NCBI GenBank assembly: GCA_023228885.1 | Contig: JALOAJ010000004.1 | Coordinates: forward strand, 61,352 to 125,351 | From: Bacillota bacterium | GTDB lineage: Bacteria; Bacillota; Clostridia; Monoglobales; Firm-18 | Direction: 5' to 3' | Length of the DNA stretch: 64,000 bases | Part shown: piece after piece, positions 35,605 to 44,768 of the stretch | Layout of the letters: each line of letters begins with the position of its first letter | Numbering within the stretch: the first letter of the stretch is position 1 | Notes under the pieces: generated by a model | What the model was told of the DNA's origin: nothing | The model's input: the letters and a program-made list of their open reading frames with translations, nothing else | Databases searched by the model: none | Made by a program: the position numbers and the translations under genes

Positions 35605-36630
35605 GTGAGAAATGTTCCTGAATTTTGGAAAGCAACCTTAGGCGATGTGGAGCATATGGCCAAAGGTGTAAAGAAGGGTCAAACGGAGGTAATTTGTATT
35701 TCTGCCGGAGGACGGCCGGTATATCGCATATTTTACGGAATAAAGAATGAACTTTCACGAACCGCTAATCTAAACAGCGCGCTTGGGGCGGGCGATATAA
35801 CATGTTATGCGAACAAATCCTCTGCTGATTACAGACCAACATTGTTTTTGACGGGTTGCATACATGGCGGCGAATTTGAGGGAACCGTAGCTATTTTGAA
35901 CCTTATAAACATACTTGAAACGGGAGTTGATTTAGGTGGCAACAAGCACCCGAAGCTGAAGGAATTAACAGACTTTGTAACCCTTGTGCTAATCCCTTGC
36001 GCAAATCCGGACGGACGTTCGCGCATACCTTTTGGGTCTTTCGTCGGCAAAAAATTTAAAGAACTTAGGTATTACAATCAGGGCACATGGAAGGATGGTT
36101 CACTATGCAACTGGCCGGACTGCAAGAAAATCCATCCAATTAAAGATGCGGTTGATTATTTGGGAGGTTACTTTAACGATGACGGTATAAACCTTATGCA
36201 GGATGATTTCTTTGGTGACAAAAGCGCAGAGGTGGCGGCAATATTGAAAACTACCGATGAATTCGCACCTGACTTTTCGGTTCTTTTGCATGGCGGCGCT
36301 GAAACGGTCAACTGTTTTTTCCGTTTAGACTATGTCTCCAAAAAGGTGATAAGAAAAATCCGCGAATTTGAAGATATACTTGCGCAGAGGTGCTTTTCAG
36401 AAGGCTTAAATTTTAAAAAAAATTCACGCAATTGGGAGCAAGAAAGCGAATTCAGCTCCTTCAATCTTACATCGGCAATGCATCATGTTTGCGGCGAACC
36501 GTGTATCGTGTATGAAACTAATCAAGGCTTAATTGACGAAGGCGACCCCCTAATGCATGAAGAAATATATAAGCATCACATATTGTTATTTGAAGAGTTA
36601 TGCGCTTTTATTATTAAAAATAAGAGGTGA
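35605..36630 (+). CDS. M14 (zinc carboxypeptidase-like) family metallohydrolase, cytoplasmic
   Basis: Zinc-site residues fit the M14 / succinylglutamate-desuccinylase clan: HxxE in CIHGGEFEG (His87, Glu90), the Arg/Asn region NPDGR, a third His in SVLLHGG and a catalytic Glu in IVYETNQG. There is no signal peptide. M14-clan enzymes release a C-terminal amino acid or remove an N-acyl group; in this transporter/lyase setting it could trim an aminoacyl or acyl group from imported sugar. GTG 35605 follows GGAGG by 10 bases; TTG 35599 and GTG 35596 are alternatives. It lies between the permeases and the lyases. Confidence 0.8.
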   Translation: MRNVPEFWKATLGDVEHMAKGVKKGQTEVICISAGGRPVYRIFYGIKNELSRTANLNSALGAGDITCYANKSSADYRPTLFLTGCIHGGEFEGTVAILNLINILETGVDLGGNKHPKLKELTDFVTLVLIPCANPDGRSRIPFGSFVGKKFKELRYYNQGTWKDGSLCNWPDCKKIHPIKDAVDYLGGYFNDDGINLMQDDFFGDKSAEVAAILKTTDEFAPDFSVLLHGGAETVNCFFRLDYVSKKVIRKIREFEDILAQRCFSEGLNFKKNSRNWEQESEFSSFNLTSAMHHVCGEPCIVYETNQGLIDEGDPLMHEEIYKHHILLFEELCAFIIKNKR

Positions 36631-36638
36631 CAGTATTT

Positions 36639-39600
36639 ATGAATAAAAGTTTTATGAAGCTTGCGGTGATAACGCTTGTATTAAGCCTTGGCTTACAAAG
36701 CACCGCTTTTGCGGCTAACATTTGGGATGGATATGTTGAAATGGAAGATGCTCAAACACGCGAAATTTTAATTAATATGAACCATATCGAAACCATTACC
36801 GCGGTATCAGGCCTTTCACCATCGGCTTCTATTAGTGGTGAAGCTAACTATTCGGCACATTGGAATGAACATCCGAATTTTACCAGCATCAGCTTTACAT
36901 TGCCAGGGGATTGCTCAGCAGTTAATAAATTAATTATACCGATTTATTCAGCCGAGGCAACAAACGCCAGAATCTTCGTGATATTCCGATGCGAAAATGT
37001 TACCCCATTAGCCTCGGGAACCGCTTACTTTGATATCAACTTTACGATAGATTGGGTTGGTTGGAAAACATTTGAGTGGGTTCTCGGCGATGAGAATACG
37101 CATGTAAGCAACTCACCGGATTTGTCCAACGCGCAGAGGTTAGTTTTTGCGGCGGGGTGGGATAACAGTACACCGCATCCGCGGTCGGACTTATATATTG
37201 ATTCAATCACCTTTGAAAGGGAAGATCTTTCTGTGGAAAAAACGCAATTTTCAAATGTATTGGCTGTGGAGTTGGCAGCATTTGAGGCGGTTATGAACGG
37301 AAGTGTAGCGGTGTATAACTATAACCGTAATGTTTACACCAATGGCTCCAGCGTATTAATGGATGCCGCTAATCCTAAAGCTACGGTTTTAACTAAGGGC
37401 GGGGCAGCTATGGTTCCTGCAGAATTTTTTAAGCAATATTTAGGCATATCATTCACCGAGAATGAAGAAGGCATTTTCTTAGGAGAAAAGGTTTTTTTTC
37501 GCAGCGGCAAAGCTGAGTATACCATTGACGGAGATGAAAAAATATTTTTATCGCCCCCTTTCGAAAAGGACGGACTGACATTCGTGTCGCTTGTTGAGTG
37601 TTCTGCCGCGTTGGGATTAGCTGTGAAAAGCTTTGGCGAATTGACTGTTGTCGGAAGCGAAAGTAGCATTGATGCCTTGACAAAAGACCGAAAAAAGGTT
37701 GAGATTGCTATTGGGCTTACCACGCAAAATTTATTTGATGCGAATAACATAACTAAAGAAGATTATGATGCTGTAAAAGCAGCATTTCGTTACAATCTTG
37801 TCGGAGATGAAGAAAGCAATGACCGCAGTAATCCGCACATAGCGAGTAAATTGGATTCTCGTCAACGGCTCGCTATATCAACTTGGAACTCGATGAATCG
37901 TGGCGATGACATACCGATTTTGTTCGGAAACTCACCTGCATTAGTGACAGACGATATGACCCGGCAATACCGAAATTTGCGTGAAATGGCATATGGATAC
38001 GGTTCTTTCGGAACATCCACATATAAGGACCCGCAGCTTAAAAAATCAATTTTGTTCGGGCTTGAGTGGATGTACGAAAACCTGTACGGGGAGGCGGAAA
38101 TTACGAACACAGGTTGGAGGGATACAACACTTTTTAACTGGTGGGATTGGTACATAGGTGCTGGAACCTCTCTTATGCATGTGCTTCTTATTATGGAGCC
38201 TGAAATGTTTCAATCTGATATAGATAAATATATGTCGCCCTTCATATATTTTTGGAACACAAGATATATGCAGAAAGATCAGGCGACCGGAAGAATACTG
38301 GTAGAAACAATGGCAGCAATATTAACTGAAAATGTTGATATGTGGGATAGAATTTACGAGGACTATGAGTATCCGCTGAGGTTTCAATGGGGCAATGGGG
38401 TTGCTGAGGACTTTAGCTATATTGCCCATAACCGTTATCCTCTTGCCGGGATGTATGGAATTGAAGTATTGTTTAACCGCCTTGTAAATACCTTTGCCAA
38501 CCTTGCGGGAACCAATTTTGAGATGTCAACCCCTAACAAATATAGGCTGGCGCAATATATGTATAATACCTTTGAACCGCTCTATTTTAACGGGGCTATG
38601 ACCACCCGTGTGCTTGGCAGGGTTCCGGATGAAGGCGTGATGAAAACCCGTGAATTAGTGCAGGGTGCGGTTAGGCTTTTAGGAGTTTTCGGGCCTGATG
38701 ATGATGCACGGCTTAAATCAATCATAAGAAAAAATGTTGACCAAATGAATTTAAACAGTGTTATCGGAGGTGGTATGCCGTTTTCTGTTGCGTCGAAGAT
38801 AATAGAAATTGTAGAGGATGATTCCATTCCTGTAATCAACAGCGAATTATCGCGGGTATATTACTTAGGTGAGATGGTAGTGCATCACAGGAAAGATTTC
38901 GGAGCATCGCTTGTGATGTCTTCAAATACAATCGGAAATTATGAATCTATAAACGGAGAGAATAAAACCGGTTGGTATCAAGGTGATGGTGTATTATATA
39001 TTTACCGTCCCGGAAATAAGAACGAGTTTCAATATGGCTCCGCATTTTGGAATAATGTAAATCCTTACCGATTGCCCGGAATTACCGCAGATTCGCAGGA
39101 ACGCAAGGTTTGGAGCATTAGGAGCGGGTATATGCCTAATCCGAATTTTGTTGGCGGTGTGGAATTGGAAGGTAGATACGCTATTGGTGTAATGGATTTT
39201 GAAGGTTATCATCATGATGTTCATGAAACAGGAACCGACAATGATGCCGGCGGACAGCTGCCATATTTCGACAACGATCTTGTAGCGAAAAAATCTTGGT
39301 TTATGCTGGATAATGAAATTGTAGCGTTAGGCAGCGGAATTACATCAACGAAAAATTCTCCCGTATATACTGTTGTTGAAAACAAGATGTTGAAGAAAGT
39401 GTTAGATCCCACAGGAAAAAATGTTTCAATGAATGAATATGACATTATATCCGTTACGGCAGCGGGTGACGATGGAAACATACCTGAAAATGTCCTTGAC
39501 GGAAACCTTTTAACCCGTTGGTCTTTGCAGGGAACCGAGGATTCCTGGCTGATACTGGAGTTTGACGAAGTGAAACCTATCGGACTTATTGGTGTTGCGC

Positions 39601-40487
39601 AGTACAACGGCACAGAAGGACGTATGGCAACTTTCGATTTAGATGTTTCTGATGATGGCTTGAACTGGGTTACTGTATTTTCAGGTAACTCAAGCGGCAC
39701 GACAAACGATATAGAGTATTACAACGCAGGTGATGTTAACGCAAGATTTGTACGCTATAATGGGCATGGACGCACTTACAGCGATTGGAACAGCGTTACC
39801 GAAATTAAGATATATCCGCCGGGCGCTGAGACATATCTTACCCAAAGCGCGAACGAGGAATCAAATATCATATACGGCGCTGAGGATATTATTGTGAATG
39901 GCGAATTGCTTGAAAAGCATAAAAGCATTGAGAAAAGTTATGAAAATCCGGTTTGGGTGCACATCGAAGGAGCGGGCGGATATTATTTCCCTAAGGGCGG
40001 CTATCTTTCGTTAAATAAAACCGGAAACTCTACGAGTTTTGCAGAGCTTTGGTTAAATCACAACGCAAACCCGCAGGACGAAACCTATGCTTATGTTCTC
40101 CTCCCGTCAGCGACAGCGGATGAAACCGAGATGTATAGCTTGAATCCGGATATTGAAGTGCTCTCTAACACTTCACAAATTCAAGCGGTGCGCAACACAA
40201 AATCCGGAATTACCGGTATCGTATTTTGGGAAGCGGGAACATTCGGAGATATTACGGCTTCGGTTCCGCTGGCGATTATGATAAGAGAAACGGATAATGA
40301 ATATGTAATTTCAATGTCTGATCCGGGGCAGCAGTCCTCAAAGGTTACAGTCACCATTGATGGATGCCTTAATGTTATCTCAACCGATCCAAATGTGGCT
40401 GTGAAAAAAGGGGAAAAGACAGAGATTTCGCTGCAAATGTGTGCAAATCCGGGCAAATCACTTGCAGCACGATTTAAAAAACAATAG
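36639..40487 (+). CDS. secreted polysaccharide lyase family 8-like protein with inserted F5/8-type C domain
   Basis: 1282 aa. Signal peptide 1-25; a beta-sandwich module at about 30-195; a copper-amine-oxidase-N-like domain at 225-340; a PL8 alpha/alpha toroid at 350-700; then the PL8 beta-sandwich part. The catalytic pair His597 and Tyr606 keeps the nine-residue spacing of known PL8 enzymes, and NWWDW is present. The usual catalytic Asn (GANR-type motif) is not clearly conserved. A discoidin (F5/8C, CBM32-like) domain at about 935-1060 interrupts the PL8 beta region. Expected to cleave an acidic polysaccharide outside the cell by beta-elimination. ATG 36639 has AGAGGTG before it. Confidence 0.87.
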   Translation: MNKSFMKLAVITLVLSLGLQSTAFAANIWDGYVEMEDAQTREILINMNHIETITAVSGLSPSASISGEANYSAHWNEHPNFTSISFTLPGDCSAVNKLIIPIYSAEATNARIFVIFRCENVTPLASGTAYFDINFTIDWVGWKTFEWVLGDENTHVSNSPDLSNAQRLVFAAGWDNSTPHPRSDLYIDSITFEREDLSVEKTQFSNVLAVELAAFEAVMNGSVAVYNYNRNVYTNGSSVLMDAANPKATVLTKGGAAMVPAEFFKQYLGISFTENEEGIFLGEKVFFRSGKAEYTIDGDEKIFLSPPFEKDGLTFVSLVECSAALGLAVKSFGELTVVGSESSIDALTKDRKKVEIAIGLTTQNLFDANNITKEDYDAVKAAFRYNLVGDEESNDRSNPHIASKLDSRQRLAISTWNSMNRGDDIPILFGNSPALVTDDMTRQYRNLREMAYGYGSFGTSTYKDPQLKKSILFGLEWMYENLYGEAEITNTGWRDTTLFNWWDWYIGAGTSLMHVLLIMEPEMFQSDIDKYMSPFIYFWNTRYMQKDQATGRILVETMAAILTENVDMWDRIYEDYEYPLRFQWGNGVAEDFSYIAHNRYPLAGMYGIEVLFNRLVNTFANLAGTNFEMSTPNKYRLAQYMYNTFEPLYFNGAMTTRVLGRVPDEGVMKTRELVQGAVRLLGVFGPDDDARLKSIIRKNVDQMNLNSVIGGGMPFSVASKIIEIVEDDSIPVINSELSRVYYLGEMVVHHRKDFGASLVMSSNTIGNYESINGENKTGWYQGDGVLYIYRPGNKNEFQYGSAFWNNVNPYRLPGITADSQERKVWSIRSGYMPNPNFVGGVELEGRYAIGVMDFEGYHHDVHETGTDNDAGGQLPYFDNDLVAKKSWFMLDNEIVALGSGITSTKNSPVYTVVENKMLKKVLDPTGKNVSMNEYDIISVTAAGDDGNIPENVLDGNLLTRWSLQGTEDSWLILEFDEVKPIGLIGVAQYNGTEGRMATFDLDVSDDGLNWVTVFSGNSSGTTNDIEYYNAGDVNARFVRYNGHGRTYSDWNSVTEIKIYPPGAETYLTQSANEESNIIYGAEDIIVNGELLEKHKSIEKSYENPVWVHIEGAGGYYFPKGGYLSLNKTGNSTSFAELWLNHNANPQDETYAYVLLPSATADETEMYSLNPDIEVLSNTSQIQAVRNTKSGITGIVFWEAGTFGDITASVPLAIMIRETDNEYVISMSDPGQQSSKVTVTIDGCLNVISTDPNVAVKKGEKTEISLQMCANPGKSLAARFKKQ

Positions 40488-40503
40488 AAGGCAGGTGAAG
40501 CAT

Positions 40504-42816
40504 ATGGATTTAGACAAAAAAAATAATCTGCTGAAAGATTTTGCGGCTGTGAGGAGCGCATTCCGAAGAAATTTAATCGGGAGCGAGGAGCTTAACGATA
40601 AAAATAATCCTCACATTGCGTTTGCTTTAAACAAAATTGAAAGCTCCGCTTTATCCGTTTGGGAAACAATGAATCACGGGAGTGATATGCCAGCTTTTTT
40701 CGGAACTAAGCCCGTGAAGGATACGGATGATATGACGAAACAGTATCAGGCCTTGCGTGTTTTAACGAAGGGATATGGCACTTACGGAACCTCAATATAT
40801 AAGAATACTAAGTTAAGGGATGACATTCTGTTTGGGCTTAAATGGTTGAATGAGAATTTATACGGAGACGCGGAAATTGCAAATACGGGCTGGCGTGACA
40901 CACAGGGCTTTAACTGGTGGGATTGGTATCTCGGCACGCCGACATCGCTTTTAGAAATATTGCTTATTATGGATTCTGAGGTTTGCCGGGCTGATGTTGA
41001 AAAATACATTGCTCCTTATGACCATTTTCGCGCAACAATGATGTTGGGAAATGAAAAGCAGGGCGATTCGTCGCATGCTTACGCACGAATTTACACTGGG
41101 GCTATGAGAACTGTTTTACTTGAAGATACTGAGCTTTGGGATAGAATATACAAAGATTGCGAAATTGCGATGGTGATTAGGGAAAAGGGCGAAGGTAACG
41201 GCGTTCAGAAGGATTTTATGTATATCCATCATAATCACTTTCCGATGACAGGAATGTATGGTGTAGGTATACTTATAAGCCGTTTAATAAAAACACTCAC
41301 CGCGCTTTCGGGAACGCAGTTTGAATTATTAAGCCCTAATAAGTATCATTTAGCGCTGTATCTTTATCATACATTTGACCCATTAATGTTTGGGGGAGAA
41401 ATAACTCCGCGAGTATGCGGGCGAAATCCTAAGGAAGATCCAACATGTGAAATCATTACTGGTGCCATAAACCTTTTAGGTTGCTTCAAGTCAGAGGATG
41501 ATACAAGAATTAAAAATATTATAAAGCGCTATGTAGATAAAAACAATTTGAACAGCTTGATTGAAGGTATGTCAATATATCATGCGGCAAAATTGATTGA
41601 AATTTTTTACGATCAATCTATTTTCGGGAAAGAGCAGGATTTGGCACATGTATATTATACGGGGGACATGATTGTGCAGCACAGGAAAAGCTATGGAGCT
41701 GCCCTGGCGATGTCCTCAAGCAGAATTGGAAATTACGAGTGTATAAACGGCAAGAACACACGTGGTTGGTACCAGGGGGACGGTGTCTTATATATCTATC
41801 GCCCGGGAAACAAAGCGGATTATCAATACGGTGCTGCGTTCTGGGACCATGTAAACCCTTATCGCCTGCCGGGGATTACCGAAGACTCACAAATTCGTAA
41901 GGATTGGAGCATTCGTCATGCGTATATACCAACAAAGGATTTTGTAGGCGGGGTTGAACTTGATGGTAAGTATGCTGTTGGTGCAATGGATTTTGAAGCC
42001 TACCGCCATTATGAGCGTGAAATGGGAACCGATGCCGATGCCGGCGGGCAGCTTCCATATTTAGATAACGACCTTACTGCGAGGAAGTCATGGTTTATGC
42101 TTGATAATGAAATCATCGCATTAGGATGCGGAATTACATCAACTAAAAACTCTCCTGTTTACACCGTAGTTGAAAATAAAATCATAAAAGGCGGTGAAAA
42201 AATAATTGTTGATGGGAAATTTATGGAATCAAAAAAGGGAAATAAGCAAAGTTTCAGCAATCCCTCTTGGGTGCATATGGAAGACAGCGGCGGTTATTAC
42301 TTCCCGCACGGAGGCAAGCTTTCGATAAATTTGACAGACGGAGAAGTGAAATTTGCCGAATTTTGGTTAAACCATGGAGAAAATCCGCAAAATGCAGATT
42401 ATGCATATGTTATTTTGCCGAACGCGTCAGCGGAGCAGACAGGGTATTACGCAGTTAATCCTGATGTTGAGATGCTTTCAAATACATCGCAAATTCAAGC
42501 GGTATATGATAAAAAAACCGGAATCACCGGTATTGTGTTTTGGGAAGCGGGAAGCTTTGGCGGCATCACAGTTTCGGCTCCGTTAGCGGTAATTACGCAT
42601 GAAGCAAACGGAGAATATATTATATCCGCGTCCGACCCGAGCCAGCTTACGCCATCTGCGGTTGTTTCGATTGATAAGCAGCTTGTGCTTAAAGAACGTG
42701 ACCCAAATGTCGTGATAAAAGAAGGCGAAAAGACTGAAATAACGCTTTCACTCGGCAATAACCCGGGCAAGAGTCTTACGGCATATTTAAAAATATTAAA
42801 TAAATATATAAATTAA
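40504..42816 (+). CDS. cytoplasmic polysaccharide lyase family 8-like protein
   Basis: 770 aa, a close paralogue of the preceding protein from its residue 355 onward. It has no signal peptide, no N-terminal modules and no F5/8C insertion. The pair His243 and Tyr252 is kept, as are NWWDW and GWYQGDG. Without an export signal it should act in the cytoplasm on imported oligosaccharides. The start ATG 40504 follows GCAGGTG, 16 bases after the upstream stop. As in the paralogue, the expected Asn before the Arg of the GANR-type motif is not seen. Confidence 0.87.
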   Translation: MDLDKKNNLLKDFAAVRSAFRRNLIGSEELNDKNNPHIAFALNKIESSALSVWETMNHGSDMPAFFGTKPVKDTDDMTKQYQALRVLTKGYGTYGTSIYKNTKLRDDILFGLKWLNENLYGDAEIANTGWRDTQGFNWWDWYLGTPTSLLEILLIMDSEVCRADVEKYIAPYDHFRATMMLGNEKQGDSSHAYARIYTGAMRTVLLEDTELWDRIYKDCEIAMVIREKGEGNGVQKDFMYIHHNHFPMTGMYGVGILISRLIKTLTALSGTQFELLSPNKYHLALYLYHTFDPLMFGGEITPRVCGRNPKEDPTCEIITGAINLLGCFKSEDDTRIKNIIKRYVDKNNLNSLIEGMSIYHAAKLIEIFYDQSIFGKEQDLAHVYYTGDMIVQHRKSYGAALAMSSSRIGNYECINGKNTRGWYQGDGVLYIYRPGNKADYQYGAAFWDHVNPYRLPGITEDSQIRKDWSIRHAYIPTKDFVGGVELDGKYAVGAMDFEAYRHYEREMGTDADAGGQLPYLDNDLTARKSWFMLDNEIIALGCGITSTKNSPVYTVVENKIIKGGEKIIVDGKFMESKKGNKQSFSNPSWVHMEDSGGYYFPHGGKLSINLTDGEVKFAEFWLNHGENPQNADYAYVILPNASAEQTGYYAVNPDVEMLSNTSQIQAVYDKKTGITGIVFWEAGSFGGITVSAPLAVITHEANGEYIISASDPSQLTPSAVVSIDKQLVLKERDPNVVIKEGEKTEITLSLGNNPGKSLTAYLKILNKYIN

Positions 42817-42846
42817 AAATTCAAAAAAAAGAAGGAGGAAGAAATT

Positions 42847-44733
42847 ATGAAATTAAGAAAAAACCTGGCAATTTTCTTGGCATTGGTTGTGTTTATGACA
42901 CCTATTTGTATATCGGAGGTTATAACTTTGGCTTACGATACGGGGCAGGATGACGGCTATAATACTGTAATAGTAGGGTTGGATTTTGAACGCTGGCAAA
43001 CTGTGAACCGCACTTTTCTTTACAGTAGAATGCAAGCCCCTGCCGCGGGGTTTACAGCGCCTGATTTGCAGACTTCAATAGTGACCGCACCGGTAGGGAT
43101 GGAGGAGCACGGAAATGTTGTGCGGGTTCCGGTTTACACGGACGAAATGCAATCAAATCCCCGCGACGGTCAACGACTATGGATTGAGGGAAAGATCATA
43201 AATCCGAAGCTTGTAGATGGAGAAGAGGCATCACAGGACATAGTGAACGAGCTTGCCTTATCGAAGCTGCAAATTGATGTTATGGTTGACGCATTAACCC
43301 CCTTTGAAATTTTGATAGCCGAATACGCTCCGTCTGCTACTTCCGGCGACCCAAGCGCCACTAACCGCAGAGCCCTCGCATGGTTTGACGGTGAGGGAAA
43401 CATCACCTTTCCTAATTCAAACAACACGGAAACATACGGTATAAATACATGGTACAGTTTTACTTTTTATATGGATTACGCTAATCAAACTTATACGGCT
43501 TATATAAACGGTAAATCGGTTGTCGAAAACGGAAGTTTAAGTAAAACCGGTTATATTTTCAAGCCCGCACTTAATTTCGGAATTTTATGGAACGACAATA
43601 AAACAGCCGCTTCAAATATTTATGTGGATAACATGAAATATTCCGTTCCCGGCATGTACACACAAAACTATGTGTTTGCGGAACCGCTGCCTCCTGTCGC
43701 TTTTGCAGATTATGAAGGATATACCGGGCTCGTGAACAAGGATGGCGGCGGTAAGGATGAAGGAGGTATTCCCTTCCGCAATCAACCTACTACCGTGAAT
43801 TATGATTCAAGAACCAGCGGTACATTGCGAAGTTATGTAACCGCAGAGAACGCGGGATTGCCCGATGCGGCAGAGCATGGAACTGTCTTAAAATGCACTT
43901 TGGGAAATAACGAGCTTAATTGGATAGGAACTACCCCGGAAGCAGTATACGCAAATTATGCGACAGAGACACCGGAGGGGTGTGATTTGTATAACCTTCA
44001 GCATGTGAAATTCTCAGCCGATTTTTTGGCGGTTGACGCTGATAATGCTTGGCTTTTAGCAGTTAACGGAATAAATAGGAACACTTCCAAGTTGCTTAAT
44101 AATCCTTTTAATATGGTGCGTATTTTAAATGGAGAGATAGTTTTTATAAACAGCACCGCGTCAACAAATTTTGATAACACCAGCTACCCGCACATTCGCA
44201 TACCGTATACGGTCGACAAGTGGTATAATATTGAGCTTTGGGTGGATTTTGAGAATTTCACATATGATGCTTGGTTAAATGGCAGGCTTATCGGTAAAAG
44301 CCTTGAATTTGGACATGCAAACGCGACGCCAATACTTTATCCGCTTACATTTATGTTCAGAACCCTCAATAAAAGGGGCGGTACGGCAGGCGTAGACGGA
44401 AGCACCGGCGGTGTTGACAAAACCTTCTATTTAGATAATATCGAATTAAGAACCGGTGCAGAGGGAGAGATTAAGCCTATTTTAATTACAACGAAAAATA
44501 GCGACAACAGTTATCGCGTAGCTTATGTTCCGCAGGAAGTAGTGCCTGGCGCGGCGCTGATTGCGGCGGGTTATACAGAGGGCGCAATAAGTGAGATAGA
44601 TATGTCTGTTTCATCATCAAACGGAAGTATATTGGTTGCTGCAATTGACAAGACCGCTGGTAAAATAAAGGCATTTTTGTGGGAATCCTTAGGCTCTCTG
44701 ATGCCGCTTAGGGATGTGCTTGATATAAAATGA
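42847..44733 (+). CDS. exported protein with two concanavalin-like beta-sandwich domains
   Basis: 628 aa. Signal peptide 1-29. Two LamG/concanavalin-like domains at about 40-275 and 285-535, each with the DxxxYxxxxNG strand pattern of sugar-binding sandwiches (DYANQTYTAYING, DFENFTYDAWLNG). The last 90 residues form a small domain often seen at the ends of secreted clostridial proteins (VPGAALIAAGYTEG). It has no catalytic motif I recognise, so it is probably a carbohydrate-binding or structural protein. Its second domain is nearly identical to the first domain of the next gene. GGAGGAAG precedes the start. Confidence 0.75.
   Translation: MKLRKNLAIFLALVVFMTPICISEVITLAYDTGQDDGYNTVIVGLDFERWQTVNRTFLYSRMQAPAAGFTAPDLQTSIVTAPVGMEEHGNVVRVPVYTDEMQSNPRDGQRLWIEGKIINPKLVDGEEASQDIVNELALSKLQIDVMVDALTPFEILIAEYAPSATSGDPSATNRRALAWFDGEGNITFPNSNNTETYGINTWYSFTFYMDYANQTYTAYINGKSVVENGSLSKTGYIFKPALNFGILWNDNKTAASNIYVDNMKYSVPGMYTQNYVFAEPLPPVAFADYEGYTGLVNKDGGGKDEGGIPFRNQPTTVNYDSRTSGTLRSYVTAENAGLPDAAEHGTVLKCTLGNNELNWIGTTPEAVYANYATETPEGCDLYNLQHVKFSADFLAVDADNAWLLAVNGINRNTSKLLNNPFNMVRILNGEIVFINSTASTNFDNTSYPHIRIPYTVDKWYNIELWVDFENFTYDAWLNGRLIGKSLEFGHANATPILYPLTFMFRTLNKRGGTAGVDGSTGGVDKTFYLDNIELRTGAEGEIKPILITTKNSDNSYRVAYVPQEVVPGAALIAAGYTEGAISEIDMSVSSSNGSILVAAIDKTAGKIKAFLWESLGSLMPLRDVLDIK
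43697..44441 (+). repeat. duplicated 745-base segment, copy 1
   Basis: Very similar at the nucleotide level to 44881-45622, including third codon positions over long stretches, for example around GGTATTCCCTTCCGCAATCA in both. It encodes the second beta-sandwich domain of this gene. One codon differs in length. Confidence 0.9.
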
Positions 44734-44768
44734 AAAGAAAAACTTAACAATGAAAGATGTGATGGTGC

